64,000 nt of DNA from an uncultured Ruminococcus sp. Lineage in GTDB: Bacteria > Bacillota > Clostridia > Oscillospirales > Ruminococcaceae. The translations under genes were made by a program, and so were the position numbers. Numbering within the stretch: position 1 is the first letter of the stretch; every line of letters begins with the position of its first letter. Under the pieces are notes generated by a model. The model was not told the origin of the DNA, ran no database searches, and saw only the letters and a program-made list of their open reading frames with translations. The stretch is taken from assembly GCA_934435205.1 (NCBI GenBank), contig CAKSAK010000006.1, positions 90,999-154,998 of the forward strand, read 5' to 3'. Positions 7,548 through 16,383 of the stretch are shown piece by piece.

Positions 7548-7852
7548 CAAGCTCTTTCAGGAGTTGATTTATATAATTTCACTTAAAGTATTTGAGAGAA
7601 ATGTATAAAGCTATATTGACAATAGCATTTCTCGTTATGACCTATGAAATATCCATAGTATTTATTGCAATCGTTAAGGCTTCAACTTATTTTTGATAAA
7701 ATGCCTCTTTTCAAATTACTATTAAGTGTGCTATGATCGATCATGGTGCAATACGCTCCTTTTTTCATTTTTTATTTGCCTTTTGTTGCTTAAATGCGCT
7801 ATTTTTTTAACATTTTATTGTTGATTTTGGGGAAAGTTAAGCCCTGCCTGCG
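7548..7852. other. AT-rich intergenic region
   Basis: About 300 bases without a supported gene or RNA. It contains a 12-base perfect palindrome ATGATCGATCAT (7733-7744). Otherwise only the upstream region of the polymer cluster is visible. Confidence 0.5.
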
Positions 7853-7881
7853 TTGACAAACAGCGGTTTTAATGGTATAAT
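7853..7881 (+). promoter_or_regulatory. Promoter of the surface-polymer cluster
   Basis: Perfect TTGACA (7853-7858) and perfect TATAAT (7876-7881) with a 17-base spacer, 59 bases before the GT2 start. This is one of the strongest promoters in the window. Confidence 0.85.
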
Positions 7882-7940
7882 GGAATAGCTTACAGATTTG
7901 TGGGGATAATTTTGACAGAATGAAAAAAGGACGGTGCGCT

Positions 7941-8777
7941 ATGGTAGTGAAAAATGTGGAGTTGCCTGAATACAGCGTGCTTATGTCTGTTTATGCAGGA
8001 GAGAAGCCTGAACATCTCAGGGCAAGTATCGAGAGTATGCTGTCGCAGACCTATGTGACAAACGATTTTGTGCTTGTGTGCGATGGAAAGCTCACAAAGG
8101 AGCTTGATGAGGTGGTAGACTACTATGAGGAGAATTACGAGTGCTTTCACCCCGTAAGGCTCAAGGAGAATGTTGGCACAGGAAGATGCGCTAACAGAGG
8201 TATAGACGCCTGCAAAAATGAGTATATAGTCAAAATGGACTCTGACGATATCGCTAAGCCTGACCGCTGTGAAAGGTCGCTTTATGCTATGGCGAAGCAC
8301 CCTGAGATAGATATGCTTGGGGCTTATATAGATGAGTTTGACAGTCAGACGGGCGAAGTGATAGCCACAAAGAAAACGCCCCTGACCAATAAAGAGATAC
8401 ACAAATATGCAAGACGGAGAAATCCGTTTAATAATCAGACCCTTGTTTATAAGAAATCCCGTGCTTTGAGCGTGGGAGGTTACAGCAATATAAAGCGCTG
8501 TGAGGACTATGAGTTCGTGGTGAAAATGCTTGCAGACGGCGCAAGGGGAATAAATCTTGACAGAACGCTTGTGATGTACAGAGTTACGGCAAACAATTAT
8601 GAGAGAAGAAGAAACTGGGCAAACACAAAGTCCTTTGTGAATGTCAGGTGGAAGATATTCCGTATGGGATATTCAAACTTGTGGGACTTTATAGTGCCAT
8701 GCACTTTCCAGCTTTTCATTTTCATAATGCCGAAATCGCTGACAGGCAAGATATATAAGAGGTTTCTTAGGGGATAA
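7941..8777 (+). CDS. Family 2 glycosyltransferase
   Basis: A 278-residue GT-A fold enzyme. It starts with the nucleotide-sugar strand EYSVLMSVYAGE, carries VKMDSDDIAKPDR (the metal-binding DxD-type motif is DSDD), and later has NPFNNQTLVYKKS and GYSNIKRCEDYEF, the usual acceptor-side motifs of GT2 enzymes. It transfers a sugar from a nucleotide donor onto a surface glycan. Donor and acceptor are unknown. I start it at ATG 7941 (AAGGA site upstream); an ATG at 7920 is possible. It is the first gene of a four-gene cluster with a CDP-glycerol transferase-like enzyme and an ABC exporter. The stop codon overlaps the next start by one base. Confidence 0.88.
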   Translation: MVVKNVELPEYSVLMSVYAGEKPEHLRASIESMLSQTYVTNDFVLVCDGKLTKELDEVVDYYEENYECFHPVRLKENVGTGRCANRGIDACKNEYIVKMDSDDIAKPDRCERSLYAMAKHPEIDMLGAYIDEFDSQTGEVIATKKTPLTNKEIHKYARRRNPFNNQTLVYKKSRALSVGGYSNIKRCEDYEFVVKMLADGARGINLDRTLVMYRVTANNYERRRNWANTKSFVNVRWKIFRMGYSNLWDFIVPCTFQLFIFIMPKSLTGKIYKRFLRG

Positions 8778-9901
8778 TGGAGAGCCGTAAACGTATAATA
8801 AGACAGCACATAAAATCAGCACTGCAAAAAACGCTTTTGCCGCTGTGCTACAAGCTGTCAAAGAAAAAGGATATTGATAAAAAGCTCGTTATCCTTGCAG
8901 ACCTTAACAGTGTTTCTACTCCTGAGAGCATGGAGCTTATAAAGGCGGAGCTTGAACGCCGTGGATATAGGGTCAGGGAGATGTACTGCGACCTTTCAAG
9001 CTGTGGAATGGTCTCGGGGCTTAAATATATGATGAGCTTTATGAAAGCTTATGCAAATGCAAGGGCAGTGTTCATTTGCAACTATTTTGTGCCTGTGACT
9101 TCCTGCAAAAAGCGTGAGGAAACCACAGTGGTTCAGCTTTGGCATTCCTGCGGAGCGCTGAAAAAGTTCGGCTATGACAGCGAGGAGGATATATCTTCCC
9201 ATTTCAAAGGCTCTGTTACAAGAAATTTTGACCTTATCACTGTGAGCAGTAAAGTGTGCGTAAAGGCTTTTGTGTCTGCGTTCAGGCTGAAAGAAGATAT
9301 CGTAAAGCCCCTTGGCGTCAGCCGTACGGACGTGTTCTTTGATGAAAGCTACAACGAGCAGTGCAGAAGTGAGTTTTTTGAGAGATATCCCGACTATAAG
9401 GGCAAGAAGATAGTGCTTTATGCGCCGACGTTCAGAGGAAACGCTTTGGATTGTCACTGCGTGGGCGAAGAGTATGCCGCAGAGCTTGAAAAAAAGCTTG
9501 GGGACGGCTGGAAAGTCATTATAAAAATGCACCCCAGACTTCACAGCGGGCTGACTAACTGCGACATTGCCACAAACAGGCTAATGCCTGTAGCAGACGT
9601 GCTTGTGACGGACTATTCGTCACTTGTGTTCGAGTATGCCCTGTATAAAAAGCCGTGGGTGATATTTGCCCCTGATATTGAGAGCTACAGCAAGGGCAGG
9701 AGCTTTTATCTTGACTATAAAACAGATATGCCTGCGCCTTTGGTAACAGAGGGAGAGAAGCTTGCACAGGCTGTGCTTGATAGTGAAAATAGCTTTGACC
9801 GTGAGGGTGTGGAGCGTTTCACGGAAAAATATATGTCTGCCTGCAACGGCAGGTCAACTGAAAGAATAATCGACAGCGCTTTGGGAAAAGAGCGTTTTTG
9901 A
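8777..9901 (+). CDS. CDP-glycerol:glycerophosphate glycerophosphotransferase family protein
   Basis: 374 residues with TagB/TagF-family motifs: VQLWHSCGALKKFGYDS, PLGVSRTDVFF, IVLYAPTFRGN, IIKMHPRL and VLVTDYSSLVFEYALYKKP. Family members polymerise or prime poly(glycerol phosphate) or related phosphopolyols at the inner membrane face using CDP-activated substrates. An N-terminal basic stretch (MESRKRIIRQHIK) suits membrane association. It overlaps the GT2 stop by one base and is followed by an exporter, which points to synthesis of a teichoic acid-like or phosphate-containing polymer. TagA, TagO and TagD homologues are not in the window, so the exact polymer is open. Confidence 0.85.
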   Translation: MESRKRIIRQHIKSALQKTLLPLCYKLSKKKDIDKKLVILADLNSVSTPESMELIKAELERRGYRVREMYCDLSSCGMVSGLKYMMSFMKAYANARAVFICNYFVPVTSCKKREETTVVQLWHSCGALKKFGYDSEEDISSHFKGSVTRNFDLITVSSKVCVKAFVSAFRLKEDIVKPLGVSRTDVFFDESYNEQCRSEFFERYPDYKGKKIVLYAPTFRGNALDCHCVGEEYAAELEKKLGDGWKVIIKMHPRLHSGLTNCDIATNRLMPVADVLVTDYSSLVFEYALYKKPWVIFAPDIESYSKGRSFYLDYKTDMPAPLVTEGEKLAQAVLDSENSFDREGVERFTEKYMSACNGRSTERIIDSALGKERF

Positions 9902-10761
9902 CGGAGATGATAAAAATAGAAGGAAAAAAGTTTGATTGGTTCGGGCTTACCCAGATATTGAAAGAGCATAAGGGAAAGCTCAGACAGATAAGAATGTTGT
10001 CGGTGAACGAGCTGAAGAAGAAGTATAAGGGTGCAGCGCTTGGCCCATTGTGGGCGCTTATTAAGCCGACTTTTACGCTTTTTATTCTGTGGTTCGCCTT
10101 TGAGATAGGTCTAAAAAGAAACGGCGGAGTGCATTTCATAAACGGAAAGTATACTCAGTTCGTTTTCATGCTCACAGGCTATGTGCCGTGGTTTTATATT
10201 TCAGAATGTATCGTTGGCGGATCGAGGTCAATAAGAAGCAACAAGCAGTTTGTAACAAAGCTGTCTTTCCCTGTTTCAAATATCATGACCTTTACTTCTC
10301 TTTCGGGACTTTATATCCACATTTTGCTGTGCGCTATAATGTATGTGGTGTTGCTGTGTTTGGGCTTTGGACCGAGCATTTACAATCTTCAGTTTATCTA
10401 TTATGCGCTGATGATGTATTTTTTCTTCCTTGTGCTTTCGTGGATGACAGCCCCCCTCAGTGCATTCAGCAAGGATTTTGAAAATCTTATAAACTCTATT
10501 ATAACAGGACTTTTCTGGCTTTCAGGTATATTCTGGAATACGTATGATATCTCGCCTCTGTGGCTGAGAAAGCTCATGTATTTCAACCCTATAAACTATT
10601 TTGTAAACGGCTATAGAAAGAGCTTTCTTACAGACACGTTTATTTTTGATTCTAACTATACCACCGAAACTATAGTGTTCTATGTGGAGTTTATCTTTAT
10701 GATATTCCTCGGAGCGCATACCTATAAGAAGTTCAGGAAGATACTTCCTGACGTTCTGTAA
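9898..10761 (+). CDS. ABC-2 type polysaccharide/teichoic acid export permease
   Basis: A 287-residue membrane protein with the TagG/Wzm plan. A cytoplasmic N-terminal helix (LRQIRMLSVNELKKKYKG) is followed by LGPLWALIKPTFTLFILWF and about six membrane segments, ending GAHTYKKFRKILPDVL. Together with the downstream ATPase it would flip a lipid-linked polymer across the membrane. The start is uncertain. A TTG at 9898 overlaps the upstream stop codon by three bases and has GGAAAAG upstream. The ATG at 9907 sits directly against GGAG, which is too close. I keep TTG, with ATG as the alternative. Confidence 0.87.
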   Translation: MTEMIKIEGKKFDWFGLTQILKEHKGKLRQIRMLSVNELKKKYKGAALGPLWALIKPTFTLFILWFAFEIGLKRNGGVHFINGKYTQFVFMLTGYVPWFYISECIVGGSRSIRSNKQFVTKLSFPVSNIMTFTSLSGLYIHILLCAIMYVVLLCLGFGPSIYNLQFIYYALMMYFFFLVLSWMTAPLSAFSKDFENLINSIITGLFWLSGIFWNTYDISPLWLRKLMYFNPINYFVNGYRKSFLTDTFIFDSNYTTETIVFYVEFIFMIFLGAHTYKKFRKILPDVL

Positions 10762-10788
10762 CAAAGGCTGAAAGGAACTGACTTTTAA

Positions 10789-11523
10789 ATGGAAAATCAA
10801 GCGACTGAGCCAATTATTGAATTTTTGGACGTAAAAAAAGAATACTTTTTATATAAAAACGAAAAGGCACGCTTTAAGGCTATTTTCACAAAAAACAGGG
10901 GAGTAAAGAAGCACCCTGCTCTAAAGGGCGTGAGCTTCAAGATATACCCAGGCGAGTCTGTGGGAATAATCGGCAAGAACGGTGCGGGAAAATCCACCAT
11001 TCTGAAAATGATAACAGGCGTAAGCTTTCCAAACAGCGGCACTATCACTGTAAGAGGAAAGGTTGCCGCACTGCTTGAGCTTACAGCAGGCTTTTCGCTG
11101 GATATGACGGGTATGGAAAATATCTATCTAAAGGGCTATCTCCTTGGTCTTAACGACGATCAGATAAAGGAGATAGAGCAGGATATAATCGACTTTGCAG
11201 ACCTTGGAGAGTATATCGACCAGCCTGTAAGAACATATTCAAGCGGAATGAAAATGCGTTTGGGCTTTGCTATCAATATAAATATCAAGCCTGATATCCT
11301 CGTTGTTGACGAGGCGCTGAGCGTTGGCGACGCAGACTTTCAGAAGAAATGCCGTGACAAGATAAACGATGTTATCGCCACAGGCGTAACTGTACTGTTC
11401 GTTTCCCACTCACGCAAGGCTATCGAGGAAACTTGCACAAGGGCGATATTCCTAAAAGACGGCAAGGTGCAGGTGGACGGCACTGTCGAGGAAGCCTTTG
11501 ACGCTTATGATAAGAAAAAATAA
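10789..11523 (+). CDS. ABC transporter ATPase for polysaccharide/teichoic acid export
   Basis: 244 residues with a complete nucleotide-binding domain: Walker A IGKNGAGKST (61-70), a Q-loop-like region, signature YSSGMKMRLGFA (about 146-157), Walker B PDILVVDEALSVGD and the H-loop VLFVSHSRKAI. The sequence MENIYLKGYLLGL is typical of the TagH/Wzt branch. It lacks the long C-terminal extension of TagH and the carbohydrate-binding domain of Wzt. It partners with the permease 27 bases upstream. A good AAAGGAAC ribosome binding site precedes the ATG. Confidence 0.92.
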   Translation: MENQATEPIIEFLDVKKEYFLYKNEKARFKAIFTKNRGVKKHPALKGVSFKIYPGESVGIIGKNGAGKSTILKMITGVSFPNSGTITVRGKVAALLELTAGFSLDMTGMENIYLKGYLLGLNDDQIKEIEQDIIDFADLGEYIDQPVRTYSSGMKMRLGFAININIKPDILVVDEALSVGDADFQKKCRDKINDVIATGVTVLFVSHSRKAIEETCTRAIFLKDGKVQVDGTVEEAFDAYDKKK

Positions 11524-11528
11524 TCATG

Positions 11529-11560
11529 AAAGCTTTTCGTTTTTGGCGAAAAGCTTTTTG
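11529..11560 (+). terminator. Terminator of the surface-polymer cluster
   Basis: AAAGCTTTTCG pairs perfectly with CGAAAAGCTTT around a short loop, followed by TT. Confidence 0.85.
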
Positions 11561-11643
11561 TTTGCACTTATTATAGTTGATATTTGATAAATATATATAA
11601 TTATCAATATTTAATTTTGTATAATAAATCATAGTCAAAAAGC

Positions 11644-11672
11644 TTTACAAAATCGCAGAAATGTGTTATAAT
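11644..11672 (+). promoter_or_regulatory. Promoter of prmA
   Basis: TTTACA (11644-11649) and TATAAT (11667-11672) with 17 bases between. The transcript would start just before the prmA start codon at 11700. Confidence 0.75.
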
Positions 11673-11699
11673 AAGATATTATCGAAAGGAATTGATATT

Positions 11700-12665
11700 A
11701 TGAATTGGGTTGAAATGGATATATATACCACGACAGAAGGCATCGAAGCGGTAACGGGAAGTCTGCTTGGAATGGGTATAAACGGCTTTGTTATCAAGGA
11801 CGCAAAGGATTTTCAGGACTTTCTTGACGATAAGGACGGCAATTGGGATTATATAGATGATGACCTTATGGGTCTAAAAAACTGCGAGACCACAGTGACA
11901 GTTTATCTCCCTGAGAACGCTCAGGGCCTTGAAAATCTTGAAGCTATGAAGCTGGAGCTTAAAGCGCTCAAAAAGCGTGACGTGAACAATGAGTTCGGCA
12001 GACTTGAATATGAGCTTAAAAACGTCAAGGAAGAAGATTGGGCGAACAACTGGAAGCAGTATTTCAAGCCACTTTGCGTTGGCGAAAAGCTTCTTATAAA
12101 GCCGTCATGGGAAAAGGTCGCTGAGGGTGAAAAGAGAAAGATACTGGAGATAGACCCTGCTTCATCTTTCGGCACAGGTCAGCATAACACAACTCAGCTT
12201 TGTCTGGAGCTTGTGGAGAAAAATCTTCATGAGGGCGACAGGATACTTGACCTTGGCTGCGGAAGCGGAATACTTTCTATCGGTGCGCTGCTGCTGGGTG
12301 CTGAGAGCGCAACAGCGGTGGACGTTGACGAAAATTCTGTTAAGATAGCGAAGGAAAATGCAGAGAAAAACCATATAAGCGCAGAAAAGTATACAGCTTA
12401 CTGCGGAAATATCATAGATGATAAGGCTCTTGTGGAGAAGATAGGCACAGGCTATGACCTGCTTTGCGCAAATATCGTGGCGGATGTTCTTATAGGCATG
12501 AGCGGCATTTTCGGCGGATTTATCAAGGACGGCGGAACGCTCATAGTTTCAGGTATAATCGACCAGAGAAAAGACGAGGTGCTTGACAGGCTTAAGGCTC
12601 AGGGCTTTGAGCTTATTGAGATAAGAGAAAAAGAAGACTGGGTGGCTGCGTCATTCAGGAAATAA
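11700..12665 (+). CDS. prmA: Ribosomal protein L11 methyltransferase
   Basis: A 321-residue SAM-dependent methyltransferase that methylates lysines and the N-terminus of ribosomal protein L11. The N-terminal substrate-recognition domain starts MNWVEMDIYTTTEGIEAV. The catalytic part shows EIDPASSFGTGQHNTTQLCL, SAM-binding motif I ILDLGCGSGILSIGALLLGA, AVDVDENSVKIAKENA and CANIVADVL. I start it at ATG 11700 (AAAGGAATTG upstream) rather than at the in-frame ATG 39 bases earlier, which would lie inside the -10 region. The PII-like gene follows 21 bases after. Confidence 0.93.
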   Translation: MNWVEMDIYTTTEGIEAVTGSLLGMGINGFVIKDAKDFQDFLDDKDGNWDYIDDDLMGLKNCETTVTVYLPENAQGLENLEAMKLELKALKKRDVNNEFGRLEYELKNVKEEDWANNWKQYFKPLCVGEKLLIKPSWEKVAEGEKRKILEIDPASSFGTGQHNTTQLCLELVEKNLHEGDRILDLGCGSGILSIGALLLGAESATAVDVDENSVKIAKENAEKNHISAEKYTAYCGNIIDDKALVEKIGTGYDLLCANIVADVLIGMSGIFGGFIKDGGTLIVSGIIDQRKDEVLDRLKAQGFELIEIREKEDWVAASFRK

Positions 12666-12686
12666 GAGATGAAAGGAAGGATCAAA

Positions 12687-13025
12687 ATGCAGTTATTGTT
12701 TTTGGTTATCAAGAGAATCGAGTTAGTAGACGAAATCATGCGTTCGCTGGCACAGGCAGGCATAAGAGGCGGAACGGTCATTGACAGCGTGGGAATGGCG
12801 AAATCTATTTCTACAATGGATAATCTGCCTATGATCGGCGTTCTGAGATCTATTCTCAGCGGTGAGGACGCTGCACAGAAGGGCAAGACGATTTTCGTTG
12901 CCGTTGCAGACGATCAGGTAGATGTTGCAAGAAAGGCGATAACTGATGTTACAGGCGACCTTTCACAGCCTAACGCAGGCGTGCTTTTCGGTGTGCCGAT
13001 CAGCTTTGCAGAGGGCGTAAATTAA
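12687..13025 (+). CDS. Small PII-like (P-II family) regulatory protein
   Basis: 112 residues. MQLLFLVIKRIELVDEIM is the first beta-alpha unit of a ferredoxin-like PII fold, followed by AGIRGGTVIDSVGMAKSI, where canonical PII proteins carry the T-loop, and TIFVAVADDQVDVARKAI. The uridylylated tyrosine loop of GlnB is not present, so this is a PII-like relative rather than a nitrogen-sensing GlnB. Ligand and partner are unknown. ATG 12687 has an AAGGAAGG site. It is probably co-transcribed with prmA and is followed by a strong terminator. Confidence 0.65.
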   Translation: MQLLFLVIKRIELVDEIMRSLAQAGIRGGTVIDSVGMAKSISTMDNLPMIGVLRSILSGEDAAQKGKTIFVAVADDQVDVARKAITDVTGDLSQPNAGVLFGVPISFAEGVN

Positions 13026-13042
13026 CACTTCATACAAGATAA

Positions 13043-13078
13043 AAAGCGTTGCACTTTTCACAGTGTAACGCTTTTTTT
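13043..13078 (+). terminator. Terminator after the PII-like gene
   Basis: AAAGCGTTGCAC pairs with GTGTAACGCTTT (one mismatch), followed by a run of T. Confidence 0.88.
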
Positions 13079-13109
13079 GTGGATCAGTTTATTTTCATTT
13101 ATGAAACTC

Positions 13110-14585
13110 TTAGAGAATAAAACAGATAAGTCCCGAACAGCCCTCGTTTATCATGCGTTCGATAGTTTCCTTTATCTTCATGCGTGCGTCCTCAGGAAGC
13201 TTTGAAAGCTTTGTGTGCAGACCCTCGCTCACAAGCTCGTGGAGTGACTTGCCGAAAATGTTTGACTCCCATATCTTTTCAGGTGATTCCTCAAAATCGT
13301 TGAGCATATAAAGCACAAGCTCCTCGGATTGCTTTTCCGAGCCGACGATAGGTGCGACCTCGGTGTTGATAGTGGTTTTCAGCAGGTGAATGGCAGGTGC
13401 GGCGGCTTTGAGCCTTACGCCGTATTTTCCACCCTGCTTTATTATCTCAGGCTCATCAAGGGTAAGCTCGTTCATTTCAGGCATAACGATGCCGTAGCCT
13501 GTTTTCTCCATTTCGTCAAGGGCAGAGCTGAATTTCGAGAAACGTTCTTTTATCTTTACAAGCTCCAAAATCCTCGGCATAAGGTCGTTTTCGTCCTTTA
13601 TCTCAAGCCCTGTGGCCTCGCCTATTATCCTGAAAAACAGCGCAGGGTCAAGCTCCACCTTTATGACAGCCGAGCCTTTGCCTAAGTCTATCTCAGACAC
13701 CGACCCCGAGGATACCTGCTCACAGCAGCATATCTTTTCGGCACAGTCTGAAATGTCACGGAGATTTGTCACCGCCGAAGCCGCTTCCTTGATGTGTCCG
13801 AAAACGGCTTCTTTCAGCCAGTGACCCTTGTCAAGAGAGTTTATCCATGAGGGCATAGAGATGTTTATTTCTTTTACAGGGAAAGAGTAGAGCAAGAGAG
13901 TAAGTATCTCTTTTATCTCTTTTTCCGAAAGCTCCAAACAGTTTATAGGCATAACTGTAGTGCCGTATTTGTCGGAAAGCTGTTCGCAAAGGTCTTTTGT
14001 CTGCTGAGAGTGAGGCTCAGTGGTGTTCATAAGCACCACAAATGGCTTGCCTATCTGCTTCAGCTCGTCGATAATGCGTTCCTCACATTCTTCGTATTCT
14101 TCACGAGGGAGGTCGGTGATACTGCCGTCTGTTGTCACCACAAGACCTATGGTGGAGTGTTCTGTTATGACCTTTTGCGTTCCCACCTCAGCCGCCATGT
14201 TGAAAGGCACTTCCGTGTCAAACCACGGCGTGACCACCATTCTCGGGGCTTCATTTTCAATATAGCCTATGGCGCTTGGGATTATGTAGCCAACACAGTC
14301 TATCATTCGCACATTGAAGCTTGCTCCGCCCTCTAGGGTGATGTTCACGGCTTCCTCTGGAATGAACTTAGGCTCGGTGGTCATGATAGTCTTGCCTGCG
14401 GAGGATTGGGGCAGCTCGTCAATGGCACGCTCCTTGCGGTAGTCGCTTTCAATGTTCGGTATAACGAACTGCTCCATGAACTGTTTTATAAAGGTAGATT
14501 TTCCCGTACGGACAGGACCTACCACGCCTATATAGATATCGCCCCCCGTCCGTGTGGCAATGTCGGTGTAAATATCGTTTTTCAT
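13110..14585 (-). CDS. spoIVA: Stage IV sporulation protein A, spore coat ATPase
   Basis: 491 residues, the usual length of SpoIVA. It begins MKNDIYTDIATRTGGDIYIG and has the Walker A loop GPVRTGKST (23-31), then RMIDCVGYIIPSAIGY. The C-terminus ends in a hydrophobic Cys-containing tail (GLICFIL) similar to the membrane-targeting end of the family. SpoIVA hydrolyses ATP to polymerise on the forespore surface as the basement layer of the coat. It is 12 bases downstream of the sipL-like gene on the same strand. This pairing is known from Clostridia, where SipL binds SpoIVA. It is present and intact. Confidence 0.95.
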   Translation of the reverse strand: MKNDIYTDIATRTGGDIYIGVVGPVRTGKSTFIKQFMEQFVIPNIESDYRKERAIDELPQSSAGKTIMTTEPKFIPEEAVNITLEGGASFNVRMIDCVGYIIPSAIGYIENEAPRMVVTPWFDTEVPFNMAAEVGTQKVITEHSTIGLVVTTDGSITDLPREEYEECEERIIDELKQIGKPFVVLMNTTEPHSQQTKDLCEQLSDKYGTTVMPINCLELSEKEIKEILTLLLYSFPVKEINISMPSWINSLDKGHWLKEAVFGHIKEAASAVTNLRDISDCAEKICCCEQVSSGSVSEIDLGKGSAVIKVELDPALFFRIIGEATGLEIKDENDLMPRILELVKIKERFSKFSSALDEMEKTGYGIVMPEMNELTLDEPEIIKQGGKYGVRLKAAAPAIHLLKTTINTEVAPIVGSEKQSEELVLYMLNDFEESPEKIWESNIFGKSLHELVSEGLHTKLSKLPEDARMKIKETIERMINEGCSGLICFIL

Positions 14586-14597
14586 GTGTCTGTCCTC

Positions 14598-16157
14598 CTA
14601 GTTCATTAATGGGATAAGCAACATTCCCTGTTTTGATATTTTATCGTCGGTAAGCTCGTTTTCTTCAAGTATGGCTGTTATGGAAGTTGAATACTTTTTC
14701 GCTATCTCCCAAATGTCGTCGCTCTCGCTGCAGTAGCATATTTTCAGAGCGTATTTGTCATTTTTCTCTTTCGGCTTATCTGTGAGCACCCTAAGCTCTG
14801 ATATCATAGACCCCGTCTGCTGGATAGTCATTTCGCCGCCTATCTTGATATCGGCTTTAAGCTCCGCTGTTGTTTCGTCTGCAAGATAGTATGTGCAGTT
14901 TTCTATGCACAGGTCAGGGGATATTGATATCTCGCCATTGACGTTCTCAGGAAGGGGTATCTCATGCTCAAAAGGCGAATCGTTTTCAAGATAAAGGGGA
15001 GTGCCGTCCTCGTTCCTGCCGATAATACAGAACGTCACGCTTCCTGAAATGATAAAGGCTTTCTTTTCCTCGTCAAGCCTTGATGTCACATTGGAAAGAG
15101 TCGCCCAACTGTCATGAACACAGCGTATCTCACCCTCCTGACAGGAAAGCTTTGCAGTAACACTGTGGCTGTCAGATATCTTTATGCTCTCGCTGTCAAG
15201 CTTGCTTTCGCACCTTTCAGCCTCGCACTCAAAGCAGGTGGAGTATGCGTCTGTGACGATCTCGCAGGTGGAAAGCTTTTTGGCAACGCAGTTTACAAGG
15301 AGCACAAGCTCACATTCAAGTGTGCCGGAATCGTCAGACTTTGGTATGATATCACACCCCGCAGGGGTTATCCTCACATCTGCGGTGAAAGTATCGTCAA
15401 TGCCGTCAATGTCGATTATCTGTGAGAACGGCAGAGTAAACCGCATTGTTTCGGCGGTTTCTTCTCCGTCGGCAGTTACGCAGGAGTAAAGCATCGTTAT
15501 CTCAGCGTCGCCCTTTGTCACAAGCTTGCCTGCTATCATCTTGTGTTCCTGTGGGATAATGCGGCAATCTGTTCGCAGGATAGTGCCAACAGGGGCTTTT
15601 GCCGCAGAAAGCTGCAATTCTTCTATTAGTGTGATACGCTTTGCGGCGGTAAGACGTTTTGCAGGGTATGTAACAGCCGCCTTTTTAAGCTGTATTCCGC
15701 AGCCGAATGCGTCTGTAACTATAGGCACAGTTACTTCGCCCGTCACCTTTGCGTGGATAGTCACAGCACCCCTGATATCAAGTCTGCGCTGATTTACCAC
15801 ACGGCAGTTGACATAATCACATTTTGGCGTGAGCCATATCATAGGGTCGCCGCAATCCCCTTGCAGGTCGAAAGACTTTGTGTAGTTCATTTTCTGCTCG
15901 ATGCAGTTTATGCGCTTGTCATTCTGGCTTATGTAAAGCACTCTGATAAGTGCCGCCATGTCAAAGCTGAGCTTTCCACCGTTTATGGAATGGCTCTGTA
16001 CTGTTGGTGTGATAACGCATTTCAGTATCCTGAAAATATCTGGATAATAGTCGGGCAGCAGAAAATCCTTTTCCACAGCCTGCTCGCAGGAGGCGTCAAG
16101 GATAGTTCGTGTCATTGACAGCATCTCTCTGTTAAGCTTTAGATCCATAGTGTTCAT
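14598..16157 (-). CDS. sipL: SipL-like DUF3794/LysM spore morphogenesis protein
   Basis: 519 residues. Repeated DUF3794-type modules fill most of the protein (for example LPDYYPDIFRILKCVITPTV near residue 34). A LysM domain closes it (ALKICYCSESDDIWEIAKKY through ISKQGMLLIPL, about 470-517). In Clostridioides difficile, SipL uses its LysM domain to bind SpoIVA and build the coat. The direct operon linkage to spoIVA here supports the same role. An AGGAGG site precedes ATG 16157. The gene symbol rests on architecture plus neighbourhood. Confidence 0.85.
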   Translation of the reverse strand: MNTMDLKLNREMLSMTRTILDASCEQAVEKDFLLPDYYPDIFRILKCVITPTVQSHSINGGKLSFDMAALIRVLYISQNDKRINCIEQKMNYTKSFDLQGDCGDPMIWLTPKCDYVNCRVVNQRRLDIRGAVTIHAKVTGEVTVPIVTDAFGCGIQLKKAAVTYPAKRLTAAKRITLIEELQLSAAKAPVGTILRTDCRIIPQEHKMIAGKLVTKGDAEITMLYSCVTADGEETAETMRFTLPFSQIIDIDGIDDTFTADVRITPAGCDIIPKSDDSGTLECELVLLVNCVAKKLSTCEIVTDAYSTCFECEAERCESKLDSESIKISDSHSVTAKLSCQEGEIRCVHDSWATLSNVTSRLDEEKKAFIISGSVTFCIIGRNEDGTPLYLENDSPFEHEIPLPENVNGEISISPDLCIENCTYYLADETTAELKADIKIGGEMTIQQTGSMISELRVLTDKPKEKNDKYALKICYCSESDDIWEIAKKYSTSITAILEENELTDDKISKQGMLLIPLMN

Positions 16158-16227
16158 CTTGTCTGTTTCCTCCTAAAAATAAACTGATCATACGATCGTA
16201 AAGGGCTTGTAATGCCCTGCTGAGAAC

Positions 16228-16255
16228 ATTATATTCACTTGGGACGGGTCATATT
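16228..16255 (-). promoter_or_regulatory. Possible sporulation (sigma-E-like) promoter of sipL-spoIVA
   Basis: On the minus strand AATAT (16251-16255) and AATATAAT (16228-16235) are 15 bases apart, resembling the ATA / CATAnnnT layout of sigma-E promoters. There is no sigma-A -35. A GGGC/GCCC stem lies in the leader (about 16202-16218). Tentative. Confidence 0.3.
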
Positions 16256-16383
16256 CTGAAAATCTCAGACAAATTTAACGTATTTTGTCGGCAGAGGCTT
16301 TTTCACACAGCGTAAAGGCTTTTCATAGACTAAGATATGTCATTGTATCTGACATAATACTGTCTGAAAGGAAACATAATAGT

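Noticed and set aside
7733..7744. 12-base palindrome ATGATCGATCAT
   Set aside because: A single short palindrome far from any promoter; not enough to call an operator.
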